Shown in pieces: positions 44,105-51,867 of a stretch of 64,000 bases of DNA. Below the pieces are notes generated by a model. The model saw only the letters and a list, made by a program, of their open reading frames with translations, was not told the origin of the DNA and did not search any database. The translations under genes were made by a program, and so were the position numbers. Position 1 is the first letter of the stretch. Each line of letters opens with the position of its first letter. The DNA is from Sphingomonas sp. TDK1 (GTDB taxonomy: Bacteria > Pseudomonadota > Alphaproteobacteria > Sphingomonadales > Sphingomonadaceae): the NCBI RefSeq assembly GCF_001650735.1, contig NZ_LXVY01000034.1, positions 124,001 to 188,000 of the forward strand, given 5' to 3'.

Positions 44105-45616
44105 ATGCGCCGTGCCCTGTCCGTCGCCCTGCTGCTCGCGGCCGTCTGTCCCGTTGCCGTCCGGGCGCAGGATGGCGATGCGCCGATGCCGCCGGCGTTC
44201 CTGCGCGCGATGGCGCCGATGGTCCCGCGCGATGCCGCGACCGATCGGGTGGTTACGACCGAGCATGTCGCGACGATCGGCGGCAAGAAGGTGGCCTATC
44301 GCGCCGTGGTCACCGAGCTTCCGATGCCGGGCGCAGACGGCGGACCGGTCGCGGTGGCGGTGAGCTATGGCTATATCGCCCAGGCCAAAGGCGGTCCCGC
44401 GAAGCGACCGGTGCTGTTCGTGTTCAACGGCGGTCCCGGTGCCTCGTCCTCGCCGCTCCACCTGCAGGCGCTTGGGCCGCGCCGGATCGTCGGCAAGGGC
44501 GAGGCGGCGTATCTCGAGGATAATCGCTTCAGCCTGCTCGATGCGGCCGATCTGGTGTTCATCGATCCGGTGGGAACGGGCGCCAGCATGCCGATCAAGG
44601 ACCGCGACGCCTCGGGCTATTGGGGTGTCGGCGGCGATGCGCGCGGCGTGGCGCTGATGATCGAGCGCTGGTTGGCGGCGAACGGCCGCACCGGTTCGCC
44701 GGTGGTGCTGATCGGCGAGAGCTATGGCACCTCGCGGGCGCTTGCGGTGCTGCACGAGACCAGCAATGCGAAGAAGCCGCTGCCCGATGGCGTGGCGCTG
44801 CTCTCGCTGGCGGTCGGCGACAGCGACGGGCCGGTCGTCTCGGACGTGGTCAAGCTGCCGACACTGGCCTCGGTGGCCTGGTATCACCAGGCGATCGATC
44901 GCGGCGGCCGCAGCGTCGAACAGCATTATGCGGCGGCGCTGGCGTTCGCCCAGGGGGACTATGCGCTGGCCCTGCTCAAGGGCTCGACGCTCTCCCCGGC
45001 GACGCGGCGCAAGGTTGCCGAGCGGATGTCGGCGCTGATCGGCCTGCCGGTATCGCTGCTGGAGGAAAAGAACCTCCGTCTCGACAATTACGATTTCATG
45101 CTGAACATCCTCGCGGCCAAGGGGCTCCGCACCGGCCAGCTCGACGGGCGTGCCACCCGCGCGATCGCGGACTCCAAGCTGCGGCCGCCGTTCGACGACC
45201 CCTCGATGACGCTTGGGGCCAGCTCGGCGCAGCTGATCGAGACTTATCTCAAAAGCGAGCTCGGCTATGGGCTGCCGAGCCCCTATCGCAGCCTCAACCT
45301 GGGTATCAACTTCAAGTGGAGCTGGGACAAGGAATATGGCGGCAGCTATCGCTCGATGTCCTTCGCGCCCTATCTGAAGGCAGCGATGGACGCCAAGCCG
45401 ACGCTGCGCGGCTTCACCGGCGGCGGCTATTACGACATCACCACCCCGGTCTATGCGGGCCAGTTCGCGCTGGAACAGGCCGGCGTGCCGATGGATCGCG
45501 TCTCCGCGCACCACTATGCGGCGGGCCACTCGGTGTTCGAGGACGAGGCCGGACTGGCGGCGCTGAGCGAGGACCTGCACGCGTTCGTGGCGCAGGTGGT
45601 TGCCGCCAGGCCGTAA
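44105..45616 (+). CDS. S10-family serine carboxypeptidase (third)
   Basis: 503 residues, signal peptide MRRALSVALLLAAVCPVAVRAQ. Triad motifs: FVFNGGPGASSS, LIGESYGTSRA (Ser), GGGYYDITTPVYA (Asp), HHYAAGHSVFEDE (His). Starts 12 bases after the class V enzyme gene, likely co-transcribed. Convergent with the amidohydrolase gene, with a hairpin over the stop codon. Three S10 paralogues with differing loops suggest different residue preferences. Confidence 0.92.
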   Translation: MRRALSVALLLAAVCPVAVRAQDGDAPMPPAFLRAMAPMVPRDAATDRVVTTEHVATIGGKKVAYRAVVTELPMPGADGGPVAVAVSYGYIAQAKGGPAKRPVLFVFNGGPGASSSPLHLQALGPRRIVGKGEAAYLEDNRFSLLDAADLVFIDPVGTGASMPIKDRDASGYWGVGGDARGVALMIERWLAANGRTGSPVVLIGESYGTSRALAVLHETSNAKKPLPDGVALLSLAVGDSDGPVVSDVVKLPTLASVAWYHQAIDRGGRSVEQHYAAALAFAQGDYALALLKGSTLSPATRRKVAERMSALIGLPVSLLEEKNLRLDNYDFMLNILAAKGLRTGQLDGRATRAIADSKLRPPFDDPSMTLGASSAQLIETYLKSELGYGLPSPYRSLNLGINFKWSWDKEYGGSYRSMSFAPYLKAAMDAKPTLRGFTGGGYYDITTPVYAGQFALEQAGVPMDRVSAHHYAAGHSVFEDEAGLAALSEDLHAFVAQVVAARP

Positions 45617-45626
45617 CGGCCTGGCG
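45604..45626. terminator. Hairpin between convergent genes
   Basis: Perfect 10-base arms CGCCAGGCCG and CGGCCTGGCG with a TAA loop that is the stop codon of the S10 gene. The convergent amidohydrolase gene ends 7 bases further on. It is symmetric and could end or stabilise transcripts from both sides, though no T-run follows. Confidence 0.5.
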
Positions 45627-45632
45627 GGCACG

Positions 45633-47708
45633 TCAGAACAGGAACTCGTCCGCCGCATCATGCGACGGGCCGCTTCCTGCCGCCTTGGGCGCCACCGCCG
45701 GACGAGAGATTTTCGGCGCGTCCGCAAACGGCTTCACCCCGAAGGCGGGATAGATTTCTGCAGGGAAGTAGATCGTACCGTCCTTCACGACCATCGAGAT
45801 GCGATGCAACTCGCGCAGATCCTTGGTGGGGTCGCCGGGGAGGAGCAGAAAGTCCGCGCGCTTCCCGCGGGCGATCGAACCCAATTTCTGGTCGCGGCCC
45901 ATATATCGCTCGGGCGTCAGCGTGCCGAGGCGCAGCACATCGGGGATCGGGATGCCTGCCTCGGCATAGATCTCCAGCTCGCGGTGGACGGAAAGCCCGG
46001 TCTGGTCGTCGGTGCCGGGCAGCAGGGTGACGCCGCGATCGTGGAGCAGCTTGAGCAACTGCTTCACCTTTACCATCGCGCCGTCATACGCGGCGGCATC
46101 GTCGGGGCCGGCAATGGGTGCAATCGCCTGGCGGCGGCGGCGCTGCAGGCCGATCGGCAAGTGATCGATATAGCTGGCGACCGAAGGGCTGGCCATGCCG
46201 TTGCGACTGCGCATCAGCAGCTCGAGCGTCACGGCGGTGGGATCATGCGCGACATGGCCGGCGACCATCGCGTCCAATGTCTTCGCCACCGCCGGCGAGG
46301 CGAGGTCGAGCCCGGCGGTCCGCCGCATCGCGGTCAGCCGCAGGGGCGTGCGGGTATCTTCCCTGGGATCGAGCACCCAGCCGAGCATCAGTTGGTTGAT
46401 ATGGGTGACTTCGTCATAGCCCGCCGCGATCATCGCATCGGCGTTGGTGAAGGCGGGGATATGCCCGGTAACCCCCATGCCCAGCCGGTGCGCTTCCTGC
46501 GCGATGGCGGGCACCCAGGCCGGGTTCATGCTGTTGTATATCTTGACCTGCCAATAGCCGCGCGCGGCATACCAGCGGACCGCGTCGATCGCCGCCCGCT
46601 CGCTATCGGCGACGATGCCCAGCCGCGCCGAATAGGGGCTGCGACCCTCCAGGAAGCCGTTGGGGACGATCCGCGGCCCGGCGACTTCGCCCGCATCGAT
46701 CTGGCGGATGAGCCGGGGCAGGAAGGCGTTGTCGTTCCCCATGTCGCGCACCGAGGTGACGCCTGCGGCGATGTAGAGCATCGCCGATTCCAGCCCGGTA
46801 TGGGCGTGCATGTCGTGCAGGCCGGGCAGCAGCGTGCCGCCATCGCCCTCGATCGTCGCTTCCCCGGAAGAGGGTTGCGCATCAAGCGGCTGGATGCCGG
46901 TGATCCGTCCCTCGGCGAACAGCACCGAAACAGGCGCGCCGAGCGTGCCCGATGCAGGATCGAACACGCGGACGTTGCGGATGCGCACGGGTGCGTCGAT
47001 CTTGTGGGCGAAGCGCTGCTGGAGTGCTGCATAGCGCTTCGCGGTGAGGTCGGCTGCAAGCTGCGTCAACGCCGGCACCTCGGCCTCATGGCCCTCGCGC
47101 ACCACCGCGCCGCCGGTCTCGAGCACCGCGAACAGCCGCTGGTGCCCATCGAGGAGGATCATCTCGGGCGACAGGTCGATCCCGCTGATCGCATAGGCCT
47201 GGTAGGTCGCGGTGCCGATCTTCGCCGGGCCCAGCTTCTCGATACGGAGCTGCCCGCCCGGCATCGCCGGCAGCGTGCCGTCCGGCCGCTGGAGCAGCGC
47301 CCGCGCATAGAGACCGAGCGCCCAGGGGCTCGCATTCTGCCCGATATAGAGGCCGGCGGCGGGAGCGGGTGCACTGCGCTTCCCCATGGAGTCGCTCCAG
47401 CGCGCGGTCCCGCCCGAGCGCGAAAAGCTCTCATGCACGTCGCCGCCGAAGGTCGACTTGCCGTCGAGCGCCCAGCCCACCGGCGTGCCGTCGGCGCCAA
47501 GGGCAATGCTCTCCGTCATGGTCGGGCCGCGACCATTGTTCTTCACGTCATAGTGGATCGTGACCGTGCTGCCCTGCTGGTCTGCGTCGAGAAAGCCCAC
47601 CTTCTCGCCATTGGCGATCACGCTCAGCCTTTCGTGCTGGGCACATGCCGGCGTGGCGATGAACAAGGTAGAGGCGAGCAGGGCGGTTCGCAGTAGGGTG
47701 GGCGACAT
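45633..47708 (-). CDS. Exported amidohydrolase-family metal-dependent hydrolase
   Basis: 691 residues with signal peptide (MSPTLLRTALLASTLFIATPACA). An N-terminal beta-rich domain of ~250 residues precedes the amidohydrolase barrel. Metal ligands visible: DMHAH (~298-302), the Lys in VKIYNS (~389), GHIPA (~413), THINQ (~436) and Asp in PGTDDQ (~565), the set of the Xaa-Pro dipeptidase/imidazolonepropionase-like subgroup. The C-terminal tail after ~655 is Pro/Ala-rich. Its start abuts the stop of the ornithine cyclodeaminase-family gene. Likely a dipeptidase or amidase acting on peptides in the periplasm. Confidence 0.88.
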   Translation of the reverse strand: MSPTLLRTALLASTLFIATPACAQHERLSVIANGEKVGFLDADQQGSTVTIHYDVKNNGRGPTMTESIALGADGTPVGWALDGKSTFGGDVHESFSRSGGTARWSDSMGKRSAPAPAAGLYIGQNASPWALGLYARALLQRPDGTLPAMPGGQLRIEKLGPAKIGTATYQAYAISGIDLSPEMILLDGHQRLFAVLETGGAVVREGHEAEVPALTQLAADLTAKRYAALQQRFAHKIDAPVRIRNVRVFDPASGTLGAPVSVLFAEGRITGIQPLDAQPSSGEATIEGDGGTLLPGLHDMHAHTGLESAMLYIAAGVTSVRDMGNDNAFLPRLIRQIDAGEVAGPRIVPNGFLEGRSPYSARLGIVADSERAAIDAVRWYAARGYWQVKIYNSMNPAWVPAIAQEAHRLGMGVTGHIPAFTNADAMIAAGYDEVTHINQLMLGWVLDPREDTRTPLRLTAMRRTAGLDLASPAVAKTLDAMVAGHVAHDPTAVTLELLMRSRNGMASPSVASYIDHLPIGLQRRRRQAIAPIAGPDDAAAYDGAMVKVKQLLKLLHDRGVTLLPGTDDQTGLSVHRELEIYAEAGIPIPDVLRLGTLTPERYMGRDQKLGSIARGKRADFLLLPGDPTKDLRELHRISMVVKDGTIYFPAEIYPAFGVKPFADAPKISRPAVAPKAAGSGPSHDAADEFLF

Positions 47709-48661
47709 CAGGTGCGTGTGTTCCGGTACAGATGGGCGGCGACGGCCAGGTCTTGCACGGCATGGCCCAGCGACTTGTAGAGGGTGATCTCGCTGTCGCT
47801 CCGGCGGCCCGGCGCGCGGCCGAGCAGCACGTCGCCGATTTCCGCGACGATATGATCATCGGTGACGAGGCCGGCCGCGCGCGCCACCAGGAATTCGGCG
47901 GCGGCGTCCAGCGCCGAGGCGCGGCTGTCGGCGATGTAGCGGCTTTTCACGACCAGCGCGTTGTCGACCTCGACCGGCCCGGGCCCGCTCGATCCGACGA
48001 GATTGACGTGCGTACCGCCGCGCACCCACGCACCCAGGATCACGGGTTCGGCCGAGGTGGTCAGTGTGCAGATCACGTCCGCCTGGCCGGCTGCGGCTTC
48101 CAGATCGGCCACCGCTTCTGCACCGAGCGCTCCGAATTCGGCGGCAAGACGCTCTGCCTTGTCGATCGCGCGGCCCCAGATCAGCACGGAATCGAAGTCG
48201 CGCACCAGCGGGAGTGCGTGCAAATGGGTGCGTGCCTGGCCGCCGGTGCCGACGATCAGCAGCGTACGGGCATCGGCACGGGCCAAGGCATCGGTGGCGA
48301 CAGCGGTGGCTGCCGCCGTCCGGATATGGGTGATCTCCTCGGCGTCGGCGATCGCGACCGGCTCGCCTTCGTCCGGCTCGAACAGCAGCACGACACCGCG
48401 ATGCCTACGGAGGCCCGGCGAGCCAGGATCGGCGAAGACGCTTAGCATCTTTGCGCCGAACATGTCGTGCTCGCCGAGCGCCCCGGGCATCTGGGCAAAG
48501 GTGCGACCCGAGCCCAGGGGGATCATCGTGCGGAGAAGCTGACGGGTGGTGCCCGCGGACAGCGCCTCCATCGCGTCGCGGACGACGCGGATACAGTCGG
48601 TATAACCCAGGTGATCGCGCACATACTGGCCGTCGAAAACCGCCAGCTGCTCGCGCTTCAT
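47708..48661 (-). CDS. Ornithine cyclodeaminase / mu-crystallin family protein
   Basis: 317-residue NAD(P)-binding protein. Seen: KMLSVFADPGSPG substrate loop, RTAAATAVATDALAR, LLIVGTGGQARTHLHAL (dinucleotide-binding loop), THVNLVGSSGPGPVEVD and SLGHAVQDLAVA at the end. Members deaminate ornithine to proline, reduce imines, or act on alanine and opines; which one cannot be told. It is the first gene before the amidohydrolase and divergent from an Lrp/AsnC regulator, so it is probably induced by an amino acid. Confidence 0.9.
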   Translation of the reverse strand: MKREQLAVFDGQYVRDHLGYTDCIRVVRDAMEALSAGTTRQLLRTMIPLGSGRTFAQMPGALGEHDMFGAKMLSVFADPGSPGLRRHRGVVLLFEPDEGEPVAIADAEEITHIRTAAATAVATDALARADARTLLIVGTGGQARTHLHALPLVRDFDSVLIWGRAIDKAERLAAEFGALGAEAVADLEAAAGQADVICTLTTSAEPVILGAWVRGGTHVNLVGSSGPGPVEVDNALVVKSRYIADSRASALDAAAEFLVARAAGLVTDDHIVAEIGDVLLGRAPGRRSDSEITLYKSLGHAVQDLAVAAHLYRNTRT

Positions 48662-48789
48662 CTCTCGCCTCCCGCTGGAAATCTGAAGGCAGGATAATTT
48701 GGGTGCTCCGCAAAAGCTTGCCTGCCGTGCCCGGTTAATTTAGCTTTTGTGACAAGATGATGCAATTTTAGCATCGGAGGTGCATAAAT
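48662..48789. promoter_or_regulatory. Divergent promoter region, likely Lrp-type operator
   Basis: 128 bases between the regulator and the cyclodeaminase-family gene. The right half is AT-rich (TTAATTTAGCTTTTGTGACA, then TGCAATTTTAGCATCGG), as is usual for Lrp/AsnC binding sites. GGAGG at 48776-48780 serves the regulator gene. Confidence 0.45.
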
Positions 48790-49263
48790 TTGGCAGACAA
48801 TCTCGATCGGATGGACGTCAAGATCCTGGAGCGGTTGCAGATCGACGCGTCCGAATCCTCCAGCGAGATTGCGGAGCGGGTGGGGCTTTCGCAATCGCCC
48901 TGCTGGCGCCGAATGCAACGGCTGCGCGAGGAAGGCTATATCAAGGCGCAGGTGGCCATCCTCGATCGCGAGAAGTTTGGCGAGAGCATGTACATCTTCG
49001 CTCAGCTCAAGATGGGGCGGCTGAGCGACGAGGGTCGCGAGCGATTCATGCGCGCGGTCGATGAGACCCCCGAGATCACCGAAGCCTATACGCTGTTCGG
49101 CGAGATGGACGTGATGCTCAAGGTGCTGGCGCCGAGCATGGCCTGGTACCAGAATTTCACCTTTCGCACGTTGCTGCGCCTTCCCGGCGTCGAGGACATC
49201 CGGTCGGTGGCGACACTGTCCGAGATAAAATGCAGCCATCGGCTACCATTGCCGTCGCGCTGA
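48790..49263 (+). CDS. Lrp/AsnC-family transcriptional regulator
   Basis: 157 residues. Helix-turn-helix ~8-60 (LDRMDVKILERLQIDA, SSSEIAERVGLSQSPCWRRM) and RAM ligand-binding domain ~65-150 (EITEAYTLFGEMDVMLKVL). Start TTG 48790 is supported by GGAGG nine bases upstream and the absence of an ATG in a better place. Divergent from the cyclodeaminase-amidohydrolase genes and upstream of the M61 peptidase, so it is the likely amino-acid-responsive regulator of the peptide locus. Confidence 0.92.
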   Translation: MADNLDRMDVKILERLQIDASESSSEIAERVGLSQSPCWRRMQRLREEGYIKAQVAILDREKFGESMYIFAQLKMGRLSDEGRERFMRAVDETPEITEAYTLFGEMDVMLKVLAPSMAWYQNFTFRTLLRLPGVEDIRSVATLSEIKCSHRLPLPSR

Positions 49264-49360
49264 TCCCGCATAAATCATGCGCGAGAGTTACGCTTTAGGG
49301 CGAGATCGCCGAAATTTTCGCCGCTCCAGCCGATAGGATCTTGGCAGCGGAGGACCATGC

Positions 49361-51106
49361 ATGACGAAGCTTTTCCAAACTCCAGTGCTGGCCATGGCCA
49401 TGGCTGTGCTGCCGGCTTCTGCGAGCAGCGGGGCGATCACGGATCCGTCTCCCGGCATTGCGATCACGATCGCACCAGCGGCGCCGAATGCCGCCCACGT
49501 TATTCCCTATGTCGACGTGATCGTGGTGACGCAGGACATGCATCGCAAGGCTGGGGAAGACCTGTTCAAGCTCGCGCTGGTGGCCAACACCGTCGTGACC
49601 AGCGGCAAGGACCTGCAGGGGCTGGCGATCGCGGATGCGAAGGGGACGATCGCCGCCACGGTCAAGGATGTCGAGGAGGATGGCTCCAACCGCACGCGGA
49701 TCTGGCAGGCGCCGCGCGCGATCGACGGCGCGGTGACGATTCGATACCGCGTGCCGATCGACGCCGCCGCGCCGCCGCTGGCACTGCCGCAATATGAGAT
49801 GCGCACCGAGCAGGACGGATTCTCCGCCGCAGCCAATGCCTTCGTCCTCCTGCCAGCCGACGAGATCGCGCGCCGGGCGACGGTCCACTGGGATTTCGCT
49901 GCATATGGTGCCGGCGGCGTCGGCGTCTCCAGCTTCGGTGTGGGCGGCGCCACCAGCACCGAACCGTTGCCCGCGTCCCGTCTTTCCTCCGTCTATTACA
50001 TGGCAGGCAAGCCCGGCGTGTTCCAGGCCGGGAAGGACGGCTTCTTCGCCGCTTGGCAAGGCACGCCTCCCTTCGCGATGGACCCGCTGATGCGCTGGGC
50101 GGGTGATCTTCACCGCTTCTACGGCAGTTTCTTCGGCTATGTACCGCCCAGCTTCGGCGTGTTCGGGCGCACCAACCTTCGCAATCCCGGGAGCGGCATC
50201 GGTCTGACCGACAGCTTCGCCTTCACCTTCAACCACACGTCGAAGCCCGACGACCTGAAGTCGCTGCTCGCGCATGAGATGCTGCATAGCTGGGTGCGCT
50301 CGCTCGACGAGTCTATGGATGCCGCCGGCGGGCTCGACCGGTCGTGGTTCGGCGAAGGGCTCGCGGTGCACTATCAGCGCATGCTGCCCTATCGTGCCGG
50401 GATGATCACCGCCGACGCGTTCCTCGCCGACCTGAACGAGACCGCCGCGCGCTACTATACCAACATCAAGATCAACGTGCCGAACGCGGAAATCCCGGCG
50501 GGCTTCTGGAAGGACACGCGCATCCGCGTGCTGCCCTATGATCGCGGCTCGCTCTATTTCGCAGCGCTCGACGCGGCGGTGCGCAAGGTGTCGAGCGGCA
50601 AGCACGGCCTCGACGACATGGTGCGGACGATGCTGGCGGCGCGGCAGGCGGGCAAGCCCATGGACGAAGCGCTGTGGCGCTCGCTGGTGAAAGCGCAACT
50701 GGGCGCCAAGGGCATCGCCGATCTCGATGCGATGCTGGCCGGCGGGACGGTCACGCCGCCGTCCGACGCATTCGGCCCGCAGTTCCGCCGGGTTTCGCGA
50801 ATGCTGCGCCGATTCGACCTGGGCTTCGATCCCGCGTCGCTGACCGTCCGCCCGAAGATCGTGAAGGGACTGATTGCCGGCTCGGAGGCCGAGACGGCCG
50901 GTCTCCACAACGGCGATGAGATTCTCAACACGTTCTCGCAGGACGGGCTTCAGGGTGACCAGACGCGCATGCTCACCCTGGAGGTCAAGCGCGGCAGCGA
51001 GAGGTTGTCGATCCGCTACCTCCCGCGCGGCGAGCACGTCGCAGCCTATCAATGGGAGCTGGTGCCCGGCAAGCAACAGAGTGCGAAGCTGCCCCAGCCT
51101 CGCTGA
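49361..51106 (+). CDS. M61-family aminopeptidase (glycyl aminopeptidase type) with PDZ domain
   Basis: 581 residues, signal peptide to ~25 (ending PASASSG). N-terminal beta domain, thermolysin-like catalytic domain with LLAHEMLHSWV zinc motif (~304-308) and the downstream Glu in WFGEGLAVHY (~328), and a C-terminal PDZ-like domain (GLIAGSEAETAGLHNGDEI, ~505-525). Typical M61 proteins prefer N-terminal Gly or Ala. It lies ~100 bases after the Lrp gene on the same strand and completes the set of peptidases. Confidence 0.9.
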   Translation: MTKLFQTPVLAMAMAVLPASASSGAITDPSPGIAITIAPAAPNAAHVIPYVDVIVVTQDMHRKAGEDLFKLALVANTVVTSGKDLQGLAIADAKGTIAATVKDVEEDGSNRTRIWQAPRAIDGAVTIRYRVPIDAAAPPLALPQYEMRTEQDGFSAAANAFVLLPADEIARRATVHWDFAAYGAGGVGVSSFGVGGATSTEPLPASRLSSVYYMAGKPGVFQAGKDGFFAAWQGTPPFAMDPLMRWAGDLHRFYGSFFGYVPPSFGVFGRTNLRNPGSGIGLTDSFAFTFNHTSKPDDLKSLLAHEMLHSWVRSLDESMDAAGGLDRSWFGEGLAVHYQRMLPYRAGMITADAFLADLNETAARYYTNIKINVPNAEIPAGFWKDTRIRVLPYDRGSLYFAALDAAVRKVSSGKHGLDDMVRTMLAARQAGKPMDEALWRSLVKAQLGAKGIADLDAMLAGGTVTPPSDAFGPQFRRVSRMLRRFDLGFDPASLTVRPKIVKGLIAGSEAETAGLHNGDEILNTFSQDGLQGDQTRMLTLEVKRGSERLSIRYLPRGEHVAAYQWELVPGKQQSAKLPQPR

Positions 51107-51867
51107 GGCAGGGCAGCAGCTACCGCTACCGCGCGGCGCGGCGCACGCAGCGAAAGCCGATATGCGAGGTGGGCGTAGCCTCCATCCGCGGGGGGCGTAC
51201 CAGGGCGTCTCACGCCTTCGGCGTGACTGCGCTCGCACGCCGCGTCGCGGCGCCGAGTCGGCTTGGCCGCCTCGGCACTTCGGGTATTGATCGCGGACGC
51301 CGCCGATCCTCCGGATCGGAGGGCCGGCGGGTGCCGGCAGCGGAACGCGAGTGCGGTGCGCGCGCTGGCGCACGCCTGCGGCGACACCAGGGCGCGCATG
51401 TTGTTGGTGCCCGCGTGGCACACTTGCCCGGGCGGGAGGCACGGGCAGCGGCTGGCGCACGTGCTGGCGCGCGCACGCCGCCCGCGTGAGGCCCATGCGT
51501 GAGCGCATGCCAATCTCGTCAATCGGCATAAACCGACCACGAATAAGCGTACCAAATAGGATGTTTTGTCTTGACATCGTGACGATGAGAAGGTACAAAA
51601 CGGGAACGCTGACGAATCGCGTCTCCGACGGGCGCTTCCAGTATAGTCAAATTATGCGCAGTAAAACTGGCCTCGTCAGCGTGAAATAGGGCTGCGCAAT
51701 CTAGTACAAGTTAATTTTGAAAAACTAGGCTTGGTCGCTTCGAAGAAGGGCCAATTTATTCATCTACAGTGTGATGATCGCGAGGGTTTATACGCACTGC
51801 GTATTCAATGCCTCGGTAACTGCCGTCCACCTAAATTCGAATAATCCAATCAAAAGGATAGCTGGAT
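51107..51867. other. Intergenic region: repeat copy then AT-rich DNA
   Basis: Bases 51206-51468 are repeat copy 3. From ~51530 on the DNA is markedly more AT-rich than the genes to the left and runs into a low-GC gene, so a boundary of acquired DNA is likely near 51.5 kb. No gene seen. Confidence 0.5.
51206..51468. repeat. Dispersed GC-rich repeat, copy 3
   Basis: About 263 bases matching copy 2 along its length and copy 1 in part, same orientation. It lies 100 bases after the M61 gene and just before the change to AT-rich DNA. Frames through it on both strands are Arg/Pro/Ala-rich and not believable proteins. Confidence 0.75.

Noticed and set aside
45600..47696. Plus-strand open frame of 698 codons opposite the amidohydrolase
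   Set aside because: Antisense to a gene with signal peptide and all metal-binding motifs. The frame has no recognisable domain.
49295..51598. Minus-strand open frame of 767 codons opposite the M61 peptidase and repeat
   Set aside because: Shadow of the M61 gene. It runs through the dispersed repeat with Arg/Pro-rich sequence.
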